Shown here in pieces: positions 31,867-44,326 of a DNA stretch of 64,000 nucleotides. Position 1 is the stretch's first letter, and every line of letters starts with the position of its first letter. A program made the position numbers and the translations under genes. Source of the DNA: Xenopus tropicalis (taxonomy: Eukaryota > Chordata > Amphibia > Anura > Pipidae); contig NC_030683.2 in assembly GCF_000004195.4 (NCBI RefSeq), positions 77,779,410 to 77,843,409 on the forward strand. Direction: 5' to 3'. Under the pieces are notes generated by a model. The model saw nothing but the letters and a program-made list of their open reading frames with translations. It had not been told where the DNA came from and did no database searches.

Positions 31867-32403
31867 GTTCCAGTGTCTGACTTCCTCTCTCAGAATAAAA
31901 CCTTCATTCCCAGGCAGAGTCTGCGCAGCTCTCTCCCCTCTCCTGCCCTCCCCTCCCATAAGAATTTATAAAACTCACACCCCCCACCATTAGGAATGTG
32001 TAATCCGAGCTACCATTGGCTAGAGATGCAAACAGGAAGCTACTTAAAATGGCAGCTGCTGTCTTAAGCAAACGGAGAAAGCTTCTAAAACTGTTTACTC
32101 AGGTATGGTAATGGTTTCTGCAGAATAAATATAGTGTTCTAGGTGGCACTAATGTGGCGAATCTATTGGCAATAAAATGCCAAAATGGCTTTCCTTCTCC
32201 TTAAAGTGTTGGAGTTAAGGGCACAAAGGGAGAGTTTTAAGGCAGTTTATGTCACATTAAAGTGATCCTGACACTCAATCAGCGCAACCTAAGAAACCTT
32301 CAATCTAAGAATAGTGTCTCATGAAGCTAAGGATATGATTAGTTAATTATGTCAGTATCTCTTTAATAACAAGTAAAATCATCACTGATATTTAAGATAT
32401 AAC

Positions 32404-32834
32404 TTAAAGGGCATGTCATCCCCCAAAATAATGTTTTGCATAATGAAAGAAAACATAATTCTAAGCAACTATCCAGTATGAAATAATTAAAAATGTGTAG
32501 CACTTTAAACGTTATTTGTAAATGTAATTGCTATTGAAAGCAGCATTTGCTGAACTCCTGGTTGTTACATTTTAAACAATGTTGCAAAGGTCAGTCTTCT
32601 CCAGCAAGGCAAGTCTGTCAGTCTGCTGGCTTGTGTTACATTGTTTCAACAGTCTGAGCCACCAGGGCAGAGAATAGAAAAGGACAGGTAAGCGCTGCTT
32701 CTAATAGCAATTATAAATACAAATAACTCAAAAACCATTACAAACTTGTAATAAATGTATATTGCAAAGCTGCTTAGAATTTTGGTTTCTTTTATTAGGC
32801 AAAAAATTATATTTTGAGTTGCCTTGTCCTTTAA
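32404..32834. mobile_element. TTAA MITE (AAAGGGCATGTCATCCCC family)
   Basis: Starts TTAAAGGGCATGTCATCCCC and ends GTTGCCTTGTCCTTTAA, TTAA on both sides. Interior phrases GCAGCATTTGCTGAACTCC and CTTCTCCAGCAAGGCAAG are shared with copies at 12083, 22062 and 39987. It ends about 300 bp upstream of CRTAM exon 1. Confidence 0.8.
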
Positions 32835-33148
32835 ATAGTGACATGAAAATGCCACACTCCTTCAGTTCAGTTTATATATATGTTTTAACTGAACTTGACC
32901 AAGACTGTGTGTCATAGGTCTGAAGTGTTGGTGTCGCTTGGAAATACCACGTATGGTCAAAACCCCACACTTTCTCACAGTGGAAATAACTATAAGCTAA
33001 GCTTACTAACACACTAATGTAATTGGTCTCAGAATACTTCCTTACTCCCCCTTAAAGCTCTTCAGTGTGAAAGTGCTTTCAGTCTAGAGGAAATACAGCT
33101 AACCCGAGTTATACAGTAGTCAGTAAATAATTGTCACACAGAATCCTC

Positions 33149-33197
33149 ATGATTGTAATCGGATTGCTTTGTACCTTTTTGTTCTTCCCTCTAAAAG
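33149..33197 (+). CDS. crtam: crtam exon 1: signal peptide
   Basis: ATG followed by [15 protein letters not shown]; donor GTAAGT at 33198. An in-frame TAA at 33128 shows this is the first ATG of the frame. The hydrophobic run of about 13 residues is a secretory signal. The 5' untranslated region upstream (roughly 33050-33148) has no clear TATA box. Confidence 0.88.
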
Positions 33198-36100
33198 GTA
33201 AGTTTTCCTCTGGTTTATGCTAAACTTTTTGGCTACTTTCCTTTATTTAGACTAACTGTATTTTGTTTGAACTCAAAATTAAAGTAAAACTGACTTGAAA
33301 GTAATGCTTTAAAACATTAATATTTATTTCCAGATAATACAAATTTTGTTTAAAACCCATGATTGTCAGTTCTCTACTATGCTTTAGTAATCGTAAGTGA
33401 TTGCACAATGCAGTTATAGCATTTATGGGAACCTAAGTTTTAGGTGTATGAATATGATAATGGGGCTTACATTAATGTCGAAAGATTTCACATTTTTTTA
33501 AAACCTATACTATTCCAATACAGTTTTTTCCCTTTAACCTCTCCATAAATAACTTTTTTGTTATCTTTAACCAAAATATCACTGTAACTTTTTCTTTAGC
33601 TGATATCCCAGGGAAGAATGAAGAAACAAATTAGGAAAGAAACTATCAGTATTTAACTACCTAGCAATACTTTTATTTTGAGTTGTTAAAATGCAATTAA
33701 AATTGAAATATCATTATTTCAGTAACAACTACTTTGACACCACTCTGACTTTTTCCAAACTTTTACTAGTTTTTTCTTTGCGAGATACCAGCAATGTGCA
33801 TCCATACTATTCTAACACTTAATAGGGCTCTCAATGTATTTTTATGTGAATAGATGCTTATGTATAGTATTGCATTTTTTATATTGGTATTTTTATATTT
33901 GACATTGTGTTTCCTACACATTTTATAGATAAAGTAAGCATGTGAGTAAGTAGAAAATAAAGGATGGGACAGAAGAGAAAAAATAAGTTCAAAATAAAGC
34001 CCAAAGACATATTAGAATCAGCTTTAGTCTGCAAAGTTAGGCAGGGACTAGGTGCTCCACATTCCTTAATGCTTCAACTCTATAAGAATGCAGATAAAAA
34101 TATGTAACAAGGTGCAACATGTGGTTGCCACCAAACAGCAGTATGATTTACCTATGGCATTGCTCTAGAGAAGGCTATAGGAACAATGGTAAGTAGTACA
34201 AAAAACAAATGGCACAGCCAATTGTGTTACATTAGACTATTGCTGTAAACCTCACTGGAACATTTAGCAGTAATCCTCCAAACTGGTTGTTTGAAACAGG
34301 GCCACTCAAACTGATGTTGGGTGTATGTTTAGTAAAGATATTACATTAAGACCAATGGCACAACCTGTGTTTTCTCTGGCTAGGTAGAAACTGTTCATAA
34401 ACAACCCAGTCTTGAGTGTGCACTGACAGATACAGGATCGGGATTTTGTCACAGAAAAGGAATAGTATGTATTTTTGTGCTGAACTCCGCCCTGATTATC
34501 AGCGCATACTCAATACTCAAGCATGCGAGTGCAGATTAGGCTTTTCTGTGACTTATCTTTACACAGTTGGAGAAAACACCAATTGTGCCACTGGGCTTAG
34601 TCTTTCTACCTCAAGTGTAAAAAATGTACAATTAAAAAAACCAAAACAAGTGCTATAAACGGCAGCAGTTGGCCATCTTTTGCACCCGGCATGCTGTGTT
34701 TAACTGCATATAAATAGCAAATAGTTGTTAAACGCCATGGTGCTCTGTGACCTTAACACTGTTTTTTTGTAACAGAGCCGCACACACAATTATTTGTTGT
34801 AAGGGAGCTTACCCCATTTATTGTGACCACCTTGATCAACACGATGAATGGAGGGTGTATCCCCCCCCCAAAACGCTGATCAAGGTGGTCACAATAAATG
34901 GGGTAAGCTCCCTGACTGCATATAATTGTGTGTGCGGCTCCGTTACAAGCTACTTGTTTAAAGGAAATCTAAATAGTACTCAAAAATGATTTTATTTGTA
35001 GACAATGCTGGGCTGCTATGAGCCTTTTCAACTTTGCTTAAAATTTGTTAAAAAAATATGACTGCAAAAAAAAAAAAATGAAAGAAGCAGCATTACTCAG
35101 TTGCCTAAGCATGCTAAGGTAAATGCTGTATCTATTGCTGTCAGATTAGATTAACTTCTTTCTTAAAGTCACTTTTTAATGTTACTACTCTGTTTTTTAA
35201 CAGCGGAATTTCATACCACACATGTGTATGTGGAGGAAGGAAAGGCAGCAACTTTAAAATGTGTGTTTCCTGGTGATGACGAGTATCCCCTGCAGTGGCT
35301 GACTTCAAGGGGCTTTGTTGCTTTTTTTAACGATCAGAAAGGTAGGTGTAAGTACTACAGTTTTCCAGTCTATTTTATGTGCAGTGCTATTCTAAATGCA
35401 TAGTGTACATTTTAAAGAAAACAAATAGCTGACAAAGCAGTTGGGATACTAGACATATACACATTGTATTATATAGCCTTACATTTGCAACACAACATAT
35501 ATAAAACATAATGTTTTGTCACTGCCACATAAGTGTTGTATAGTTCTATGTTCAGTTCAAACAATAATGATATTGTCTCTGTGCATCAAAAACATGTTGG
35601 CAGTGAGGGATTTACTGCCATAAGAATGAGAGGTTAGTATTGTTTCAACATGCAGAATGGCATATACAAAAATTACTCCACCAGAATTCTGTAAAGGTTT
35701 TCAGAATTAAAGATTGTTCAAGATATTTTACATTTATTGTAATAAATGTTGAATATCTCACATACCTGTTAATTCTAAAAACATTTATCATACAATGACA
35801 GGCCTTAATTCAATAAGTTAAATGATATTTCTTTATATAAATTATTATTATTTCAGCTGGGATTTAGGTTGTGACAGAGTTTCATTATAATTCCTTTTTT
35901 GTTGCAGTTTTAAAAGACAGAAGATATGAGCTAGTCAGCCATTCAAAGGATGAGCTCATTATCCGGCTATCCAATATAACAATGCAAGATGAGGGCATTT
36001 ATACATGTTTGCACTATAGCTCTCCAGTACAGAACAAGACTGTCAGTATCACAGTATTAGGTAAGTAATACAGGTATAGGACCCATTATCCAGAATGCTC

Positions 36101-39100
36101 GGGACCAAGGGTATTCCAGATAAGGGGTCTTACTGTAATTTGGATTTCCATACCGTAAGGCTACTAAAAAATCAATAAAACATTAATTAAACCCAATAGG
36201 ATCAATTGCAACTTCCTGTTTTATTACTACAGAGAAAAAGTAAATCAGTTTTAAAAATTCTGAACCATTTGATTAAAATGGAGTCTATGGGAGACAGGCT
36301 TTCCGTAATTCGGAGCTTTCTGGATAACAGGTTTCCGGATAACACAAAACTTTAGTAAACTATGAAGAAACTCTTATATCATTCTAACCTGTGGCACTCA
36401 GCTTATTTGTAAACATGAACTTTCTGCATCCCTCAACTACCAGAATGGGAAGAAATTCTGTGAGTGATGGTTTATTGAGATCTTCAAGCTTAGTATCCCA
36501 GCTATAAACCATGTGCTATAAATGGAGTGCTGTAACATTACAGTTTGTTAACGATCTCCTTCTATGGTGGCTCAGTGGTTAGTGCTTGTGCTTTAGGGTC
36601 TTGGGTCCAATCCCAGCCTTGGCACAATCTGCCAGAAAATTTGTATGTTCTTCTTCGTCTGTGTGGGTTTCACATCCATCCACACTACAAAACATACAGT
36701 CAGGTTAAATGGCTTCTGACGAATTTGACTGAAGTGTGTGTGAATGTGATAGGGACTTGAGAATGTAAGCTCCTCTGGGGCAGGGATGTGAATGATGTTT
36801 AAGCTCTGTAAAGCTCTGAGAAAATGTTTCAGTGCTATATAATTAACAGTATTTAAGCTTTGGCAGCCATTGAAGAGGGAGTTCAACCACAATTGCAACC
36901 ACCTTTCCTTGCCCCCCCCCAATCAGTAAATGATAGTAAGCACCATATGTTCTATTTGTAGAAGACCTCAGAAGGCCAAGTTGTTTTTAATGGTGGGTGA
37001 CAATAAATGTTTCTGAAAGATTTAAAGTCAGTCTGATTTTCTGTTACTAAACTATACCAAAATTGTAAATCATTCTAAATTATGAACCAGAAGTTCTCTC
37101 CAAATGATAATCTGGAATACTTTAAGAAAAGCTGTTAATCCATTATATATTTTTTTATTAGCTATTCCATCGAAGCCTGTGGTGGATTTATATAACATTC
37201 ATGGAAAAAGCTCTGAAAATCATATCATTCTAAACTGTTCCACCTCTGGTAGTAAACCCCCTCCTGAAATGACCTGGTTGATTGATGACAGTATGGAAGT
37301 TTTTGGTGAGTACCTTACACTTAACCAGCTCATGTTTAGGAAGATGAGTTTTTCAGAACAAACTTTATTTTCACCATTATTTTTCTATCTCTCTTCTAAA
37401 GGTGAAACTAAACACAGATTTGAAGGTAATGGGAAAACATGTAATACCACCAGCACTTTACGGATCAAAGCTTTTAAAAACAGTTCAACTGTGAAATGTA
37501 TATTAAGGCACAAAGCTCTACAAGATGGGAACCTTACCGCATCTTTCATTTTCCAGAATCCACGTAAGGAAATAACTGTGTTGTTAATATACCTGTTGTA
37601 TGTGAGAAGTTGGATTTGAATGCAATGTGGTTCTCTTATATTTTGTAATTTATTTATTACCATGTAATTATACTAGTATGCTCCAAAATTGTGTGTTCTG
37701 CATGATTTATACAGTTTTGCAAATTTAAATCCCTGCAAGCTATTATTATTATAGCTGCCAGCTAGGAGTTCTGGAACCATAAGCAAAGGCACAACTTGTG
37801 CCACCTTAGTCTGGTTTTACTTTACTTTCATTATGTTAATGTGAAAAAAGTTAATGTAAAAAAGGTTAATGCTAGTAATTTTATGTGCACTTTTATTTAT
37901 ATTATCAATCTGGCACAAGAATTGTTAACAAAATTGTAATAAAAAAATAGAATGAACCTATAATGCCAAACAAAATTGTCTTCAATACACCATGAAGTCC
38001 AAAGTGACAGTGATCTACCCAAAATGCTGATGTATTTTCAGTGCCGTGGCACATCCCTCTACCCTGTTCTTTAAGTATAATTTTACTGTCTCAACCCCCT
38101 GTTTTATTACCCTTTAACCAAACTTCTCTTTTTTTTAAAAAAAATTAACGTCTAACCTGTCCTTAAATATCAGTTGAAACACTATATCCTAATATACTAG
38201 TATACAGTACTAATATATTAATATGCGAAGAGTTTTCCTCTTGGCCTTGAAAGGAGAGTGGTGTTAAGTAAAGACAATGTTTTTTATATGCTCTAGAGCC
38301 CAGCAAGAGACATTTCTCGGCCACTGATGATTTGAGAGAAAATTGTTTACCAGCTTTGTATCTTGATTTGCACATTTAGAGGATTTGCCGAAGTTTTTAG
38401 TTCCACTGGTGATTTTTTTTCATCAAACTTCTACTTTTCAACACCACCTCTTTATATATGAGTATTAAATATGTATTTAAACAGCATCTCCCTGCATCCT
38501 CCAGGATTATACTGTAGTTTAGCATTGTACAGGGCCACAGGAGAGACACTCTTACAATATTACTTCTGTAGGAAGTCACTATATAGAGTGAACAGGGTAC
38601 TAAAAACCCTTCATATGATGTAGGTTAAAATGAAATATGAATAAAACTGCATCATTTGATGGAATAAATATTTTAAACAAATTTGAAACAAAAATAATGT
38701 CAGCTCTGATTTTATTGTTATTATTTTGCAGCATACACAACAGAAGCAGAAGTCCCTGCAAGGAACTTAATTACTTCTCAGTTTCCTTTTCACATAAGAG
38801 GTATGTTTATTAAAATATTTTTTAATATATTATATGCAGTAGCTCAATATAGCATATTAATTTCGATGGAGAAGCTACCCTCATAGGTATCCATTGGTTT
38901 CTATTTTAACAATCAATCAAAACTGTATCTATATTGAGAGTGATTCCACTAGATGGCACTGTGCATCTGAATTAATTTACACGCATTGTAAATGTACAAC
39001 AGATATAGATTGTAGGAGCACCTCATGATAAAATTTCACAATACGTATTTGCTATACATTTATATCTGTACTATAATACAATGCTGTCACAATATTTTTC

Positions 39101-42100
39101 ATGTAATGGGCAGATTATTTACTAACTTGTATGGGGTCAAATAACAAGGAAATTGTGATGTACAGTGGATCTGTTGGACAGGCTGCATTTCTTTTGCAAG
39201 AGCTAAGACCATTATGCTATAAAATATCTTTGACTCTTACAAGAAAGCACACCAAATACAACAAATCAGACAGCAAATGTATGCAAATAATTATTACTTT
39301 TAAGCACAACAATACATATTTAGAAAAAAACATGTAAATTACATTGTTGCATGTGTTGAGTGATACCCTTTCTACAACAAGCAATAAATGTAGAGTAGAA
39401 AAAGTAGAATTCAGTAGAATTCATAAGTCATTCACTGGTTCTTAGATGTTTCTACAAATTGCATGGGTAAAAGCATTTTATATCTTTATTGTGAAATGCT
39501 AAGTATGAATTACTCATAATAGAGGAAATGGTAAAATTAATTATCCTGTACATGTAGCAACAAATTTAGGGGTTTAAGCTTTTTATTCTTCAATGTCAAT
39601 CCAACACATTTTTGCTGAAAATCATTGCTTTTGGGATGCTGTCATTTCCAGTGCTTGGCTTCCATATAACATCTGTGCATGATTCTTTAGGTGCAATTGC
39701 TCTGTGTCTATTGATGCAGGCCACTGTGAAAACATCAGCAGACACAATGCATGTGATTCCATGAAACAGACTCGCAGGGCTGCTTTAGGTGTAAGTACAA
39801 TAAATGGCGGCAATTTGCAAAATTACTATGGCAGTTTTTGTGCAACCACTGTGGTTGTGGTTGCACCCTAAATGGCAAGAGAATATTTAACTACAAGCAC
39901 AAAGGCAGTATGTGGAGTTTTCCCAAAAGATTTGGCATAGTATAGTAGACAATGACATGACACTGAAATTAGGAGACCAGTGTTTATTAAAGGACAAGTC
40001 AACCCAAAATATCATTTTTTGCTTAATAAAAGAAAACATAATTTTAAGTAACTTTGCAATATACATTCATTACAAATTTGCAATGGGTTTTTACTTATTT
40101 GTATATATAATTGCTATTAGAAGTAGTGTTTGTCAGTCCATTTCTTTTCTGGTGGCTCTGGCATTTAAAACAATGTAACACAAGCCAGCAAATTGACAGA
40201 CCTGTCTTGCTGGAGGAGACTGACCTTTGCAATATTGTTTAAAAAGTAACAACTATGAGTTCAGCTGCTTTCAGTATCAATTACATTTACAAATAACTTT
40301 TAAAGCACTAACAAATTTAAATAAATTCACATTGGAAAGTTAATTGGAATTATGTTTTCTTTTATTAGGCAAAAAAAATATTTTTGAAGTTGACATGTCT
40401 TTTAAGCAAACTTTATGCTCCTGAAAATGTATGGGAATAGTTAAATACAAATGCTTTTATTGAACTCTTTAAATAACTATACAGGCTACAAACTATGTTC
40501 TTTCACCCTGAAACAGTAAAGAATCAGTGGTAAAAATAGGATGCCATGTACAGCATTAGTGATAATGGTATTGGCATCACAGTCAGCTTGGACATTTATA
40601 GAGAGAATTAGCTTTCATTTTCTGTAAATGTGCTAACTCTCGGCTGGAGGGTTAAAAACCCCCCACCTGGAGACAATTAATTGAAAAACAAGAACAGGAC
40701 TACCTAGCACTTCAGTAACCTAAATGATGAATATGATGGTAATGTTAACTCTGTTACTGGACACAGATCTGGCATTTTTGTAGTTTTTTAAATTCAGTAA
40801 GAAAAAATGCATTGAAATTACCCAAATTATAAAAATTATATTAGTGAACTTATTTTGTTTTTGTTTAGCATATGTCCAAGATTCAGAAATCTTGAATGGA
40901 CATTTCTACCAGAAAATAAAACTTCACATCTGAAAACTATATCTGTTTGTCTATCATCCCCAGTTAAAATATTTTTAGCATCAATATTTCATGTTTAATA
41001 TGCACTTAGAAATATGAATAATGAGACGAGGCAAGGACACAAAAATGCCTTTACTTTATTCACTCAAGAACTCATTAACAAGATGCTTGTCTTGATACTG
41101 TAGCATATAAATTTACAAGAGACACAAAGTTAACCAGTTAATCACAGTTTAGATTGTCAGCCAGGCCAAACAGCCATATTCCAAATCAGCTCCAACAATG
41201 GCGCCTTCCCAAAATGCCTCCTTACTTTTAAGGCCTACTTAATAAACCTAGCAACCAAATTGCTAATGTGACATTGGGCAGCTAAAGTAATCAAGCCTTT
41301 GCTATTCACTGTTCTGGGAGTATTAACATTACTACTAAAGCTTCGAGACCAGTTTTCAGGTATCAACAATTCAACAAAATATCAGATGAGTTAGATGGTG
41401 AGAACTTTTGTTAAAACCATATCTTATAAAACTATACAGTTTATTGGTGTGTTGTAGTGAGGCAGCTGACAAGCTTGAAAGCCATATAGAAAACAATGTA
41501 TAATATTATCTCTTTATATGTTATTATTCCCACCAAATGGATGTTTATCTCCGAAAGTGTGGAATTATTTTCTAACGTATGCAAATTATTGAAGCAACAC
41601 ACACACATATATACTGTATATGCTACAATAAATACACTTTATTTTTTTCAAGCACAATCCCAGTCTGCTTGTCTTCTTTGAAAGTGTATATATATATATA
41701 TGCATATACACTGCTCAAAAAAATAAAGGAAACACTTAAACAACACAATGTAACTCTAAGTCAATCACACTTCTGTGAAATCAAACTGTCCACTTAGATA
41801 GCAACACTGATTGACAATCAATTTCACATGCTGTTGTGCAAATGGAATAGACAAAAGGTGAAAATTGTAGGCAATTAGCAAGACATCCCCAATAAAGGAG
41901 TGGTTTTGCAGGTGGCGACCACAGACTACTTCTCAGTTCCTATGCTTTCTGGCTGATGTTTTGGTCACTTTTGAATGCTGGTGGTGCTTTCACTCACTTA
42001 GTGGTAGCATGAGACGTCTACAACCCACACAAATGGCTCAGGTAGTGCAGCTCATCCAGGATGGAACATCAATGCGAGCTGTGGCAAGAAGGTTTGCTGT

Positions 42101-43685
42101 GTCTGTCAGTGTAGTGTCCAGAGCATGGAGGCACTACCAGGAGACAGGCCAGTACATCAGGAGACATGGAGGAGGCCGTAGGTAGAGATGTAGCGAACTG
42201 TTTGCCGGTGAACTAATTCGCGCGATCATTGGGTGTATTCGCGTATGTTCGCAATTTGGGTTCACGTGGAGTTTTTCCGCTGCGTTTTTTCTCTGCCTAA
42301 AAACGCAGCACAAGCCACACATGGCGTTTTTCAGCAAATCCCATTTCCATGGTGCTAATAGTGCGAAATAGCAAAAAACGTATTTCCGCTAGGTCTGCCA
42401 GCTGCCTTTGCAAATACATAGGAATAGCTTGCGTTTTTACGCAACGCTGTGTCAACAAAGTATTTTTCAGAGAAATTTTTGCCCTTGATCCCCCTCCTGC
42501 ATACCACTGTCCAGGTCGTGGCACCCTTTAAACAACTTTAAAATCAGTTTTCTGGCCAGAAATGGCTTTTCTAGGTTTTAAAGTTCGCCTTCCCATTGAA
42601 GTCTATGGGGTTCGCAAAGTTTGTGAACTTTCGCACTTTTTGGCGTAAGTTCGCGAACGGGTTCGCAAACTTTTTTTTTTAGGTTCGCTACATCCCTAGC
42701 CGTAGGAGGGAAACAACCCAGCAGCAGGACCCCTACCTCCGCCTTTGTGCAAGGAGGAACAGGAGGAGCACTGCCAGAGCCCTGCAAAATGACCTCCAGC
42801 GGGCCACAAATGTGCATGTGTCTCCTCAAACGGTCAGAAACAGCCCAACACCGTGTAGGATGTTTGGCATTTGCCAGTGAAAACCAAGATTGGCAAATTC
42901 ACCACTGGCACCCTGTGCTCTTCACAGATGAAAGCCATATGCTGATGCGGTTGGCCCTGGGTTTCCTAATGCAAGACAATACTAGACCTCATGTGGCTGA
43001 AGTGTGTCAGCAATTCCTGCAAGATGAAGGCATTGATGCTATGGACTGGCCCGCCCATTCCCTAGACCTGAATCTAATTGAGCACATCTGGGACATCATG
43101 TCTCGCTCCATCCACCAACGCCACGTTGCACCACCGACTGTCCAGGAGTTGGTGGATGCTTTAGTCCAGGTCTGGAGGAGATCCCTCAGGAGACCGTCTG
43201 CCACCTCATCAGGAGCATGCCCAGGCATTGTAGGGAGGTCATACAGGCACGTGTGGAGGCCACACACACTACTGAGCCTCATTTTGACTTGTTTTAAGGA
43301 CATTACATTACATCAAAGTTGGATCACCCTGTAGTGTTTTTTTCCACTTTAATTTTGAGTGTGACTCCAAATCTAGACCTCCAGGGGTTGATAAATTTGA
43401 TTTCCATTAATATATAATAATTTTTGCGTGATTTTGTTGTCAGCACATTCAACTATGTAAAGAATGATGTATTAAATAAGAATATTTCATTCATTCAGAT
43501 CTAGAATCTTATTTTTGTGTTCCCTTTATTTTTTCAAGCAGACTGGGATTGTCTTCTTTGAAAGTGTATATATACTGTATATATGTATATACCGGTATAT
43601 ATAGAGGCATGGAGTGACGGCACACACAGGGTTCTCATACAGGAGTCGTAGATTCAAAAAATAAATAAGAGGTTTTTTATTTAGA

Positions 43686-43746
<61 letters not shown>

Positions 43747-44286
43747 ATATGTATATGTATCTATATATATATAACAAAAAAAGGGAAAGTTGTGCTCAAC
43801 CACTAAAGTTTAAACTATTAAGCAGGGGTGCAATGAGGTTGTGACCACAAAATACAATATAAACAACAACAAGAGATCCTCTGCACTCACCCATTATTAA
43901 TAGGACATTAAGAAATTCTGTGCATTAAGCTACTAAGAAATGCCCTCCCCTTTAAGCAAAACAGAGATTGTTTGTCCATATATTGCAATAAACTTCAAGC
44001 TGGCCAACTGCGTCAAAGTCATCCCTTCTGGCCACTCCTACACTGACGATGAGCGATAAATATATATATATATAGTGATAAATATATGTATATATATATA
44101 TATATCCAAGGCTATTGTGATACTAATATCTACAGTTAGTATTACTGGTTGTATATATATAGTTTATGTATGTGAGTGTATAGATTGGTTAGTATAGGTT
44201 GTGTGCTGGGTTTACTCGGATGGGTTGAACTTGATGGACAATGGTCTTTTTTCAACCCTATGTAACTATGTAACTATGTAACTATG

Positions 44287-44326
<40 letters not shown>

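Noticed and set aside
42747..43334. 195-codon frame as a possible host gene
   Set aside because: It is the C-terminal part of a Tc1 transposase with an internal deletion, out of frame with its N-terminus.
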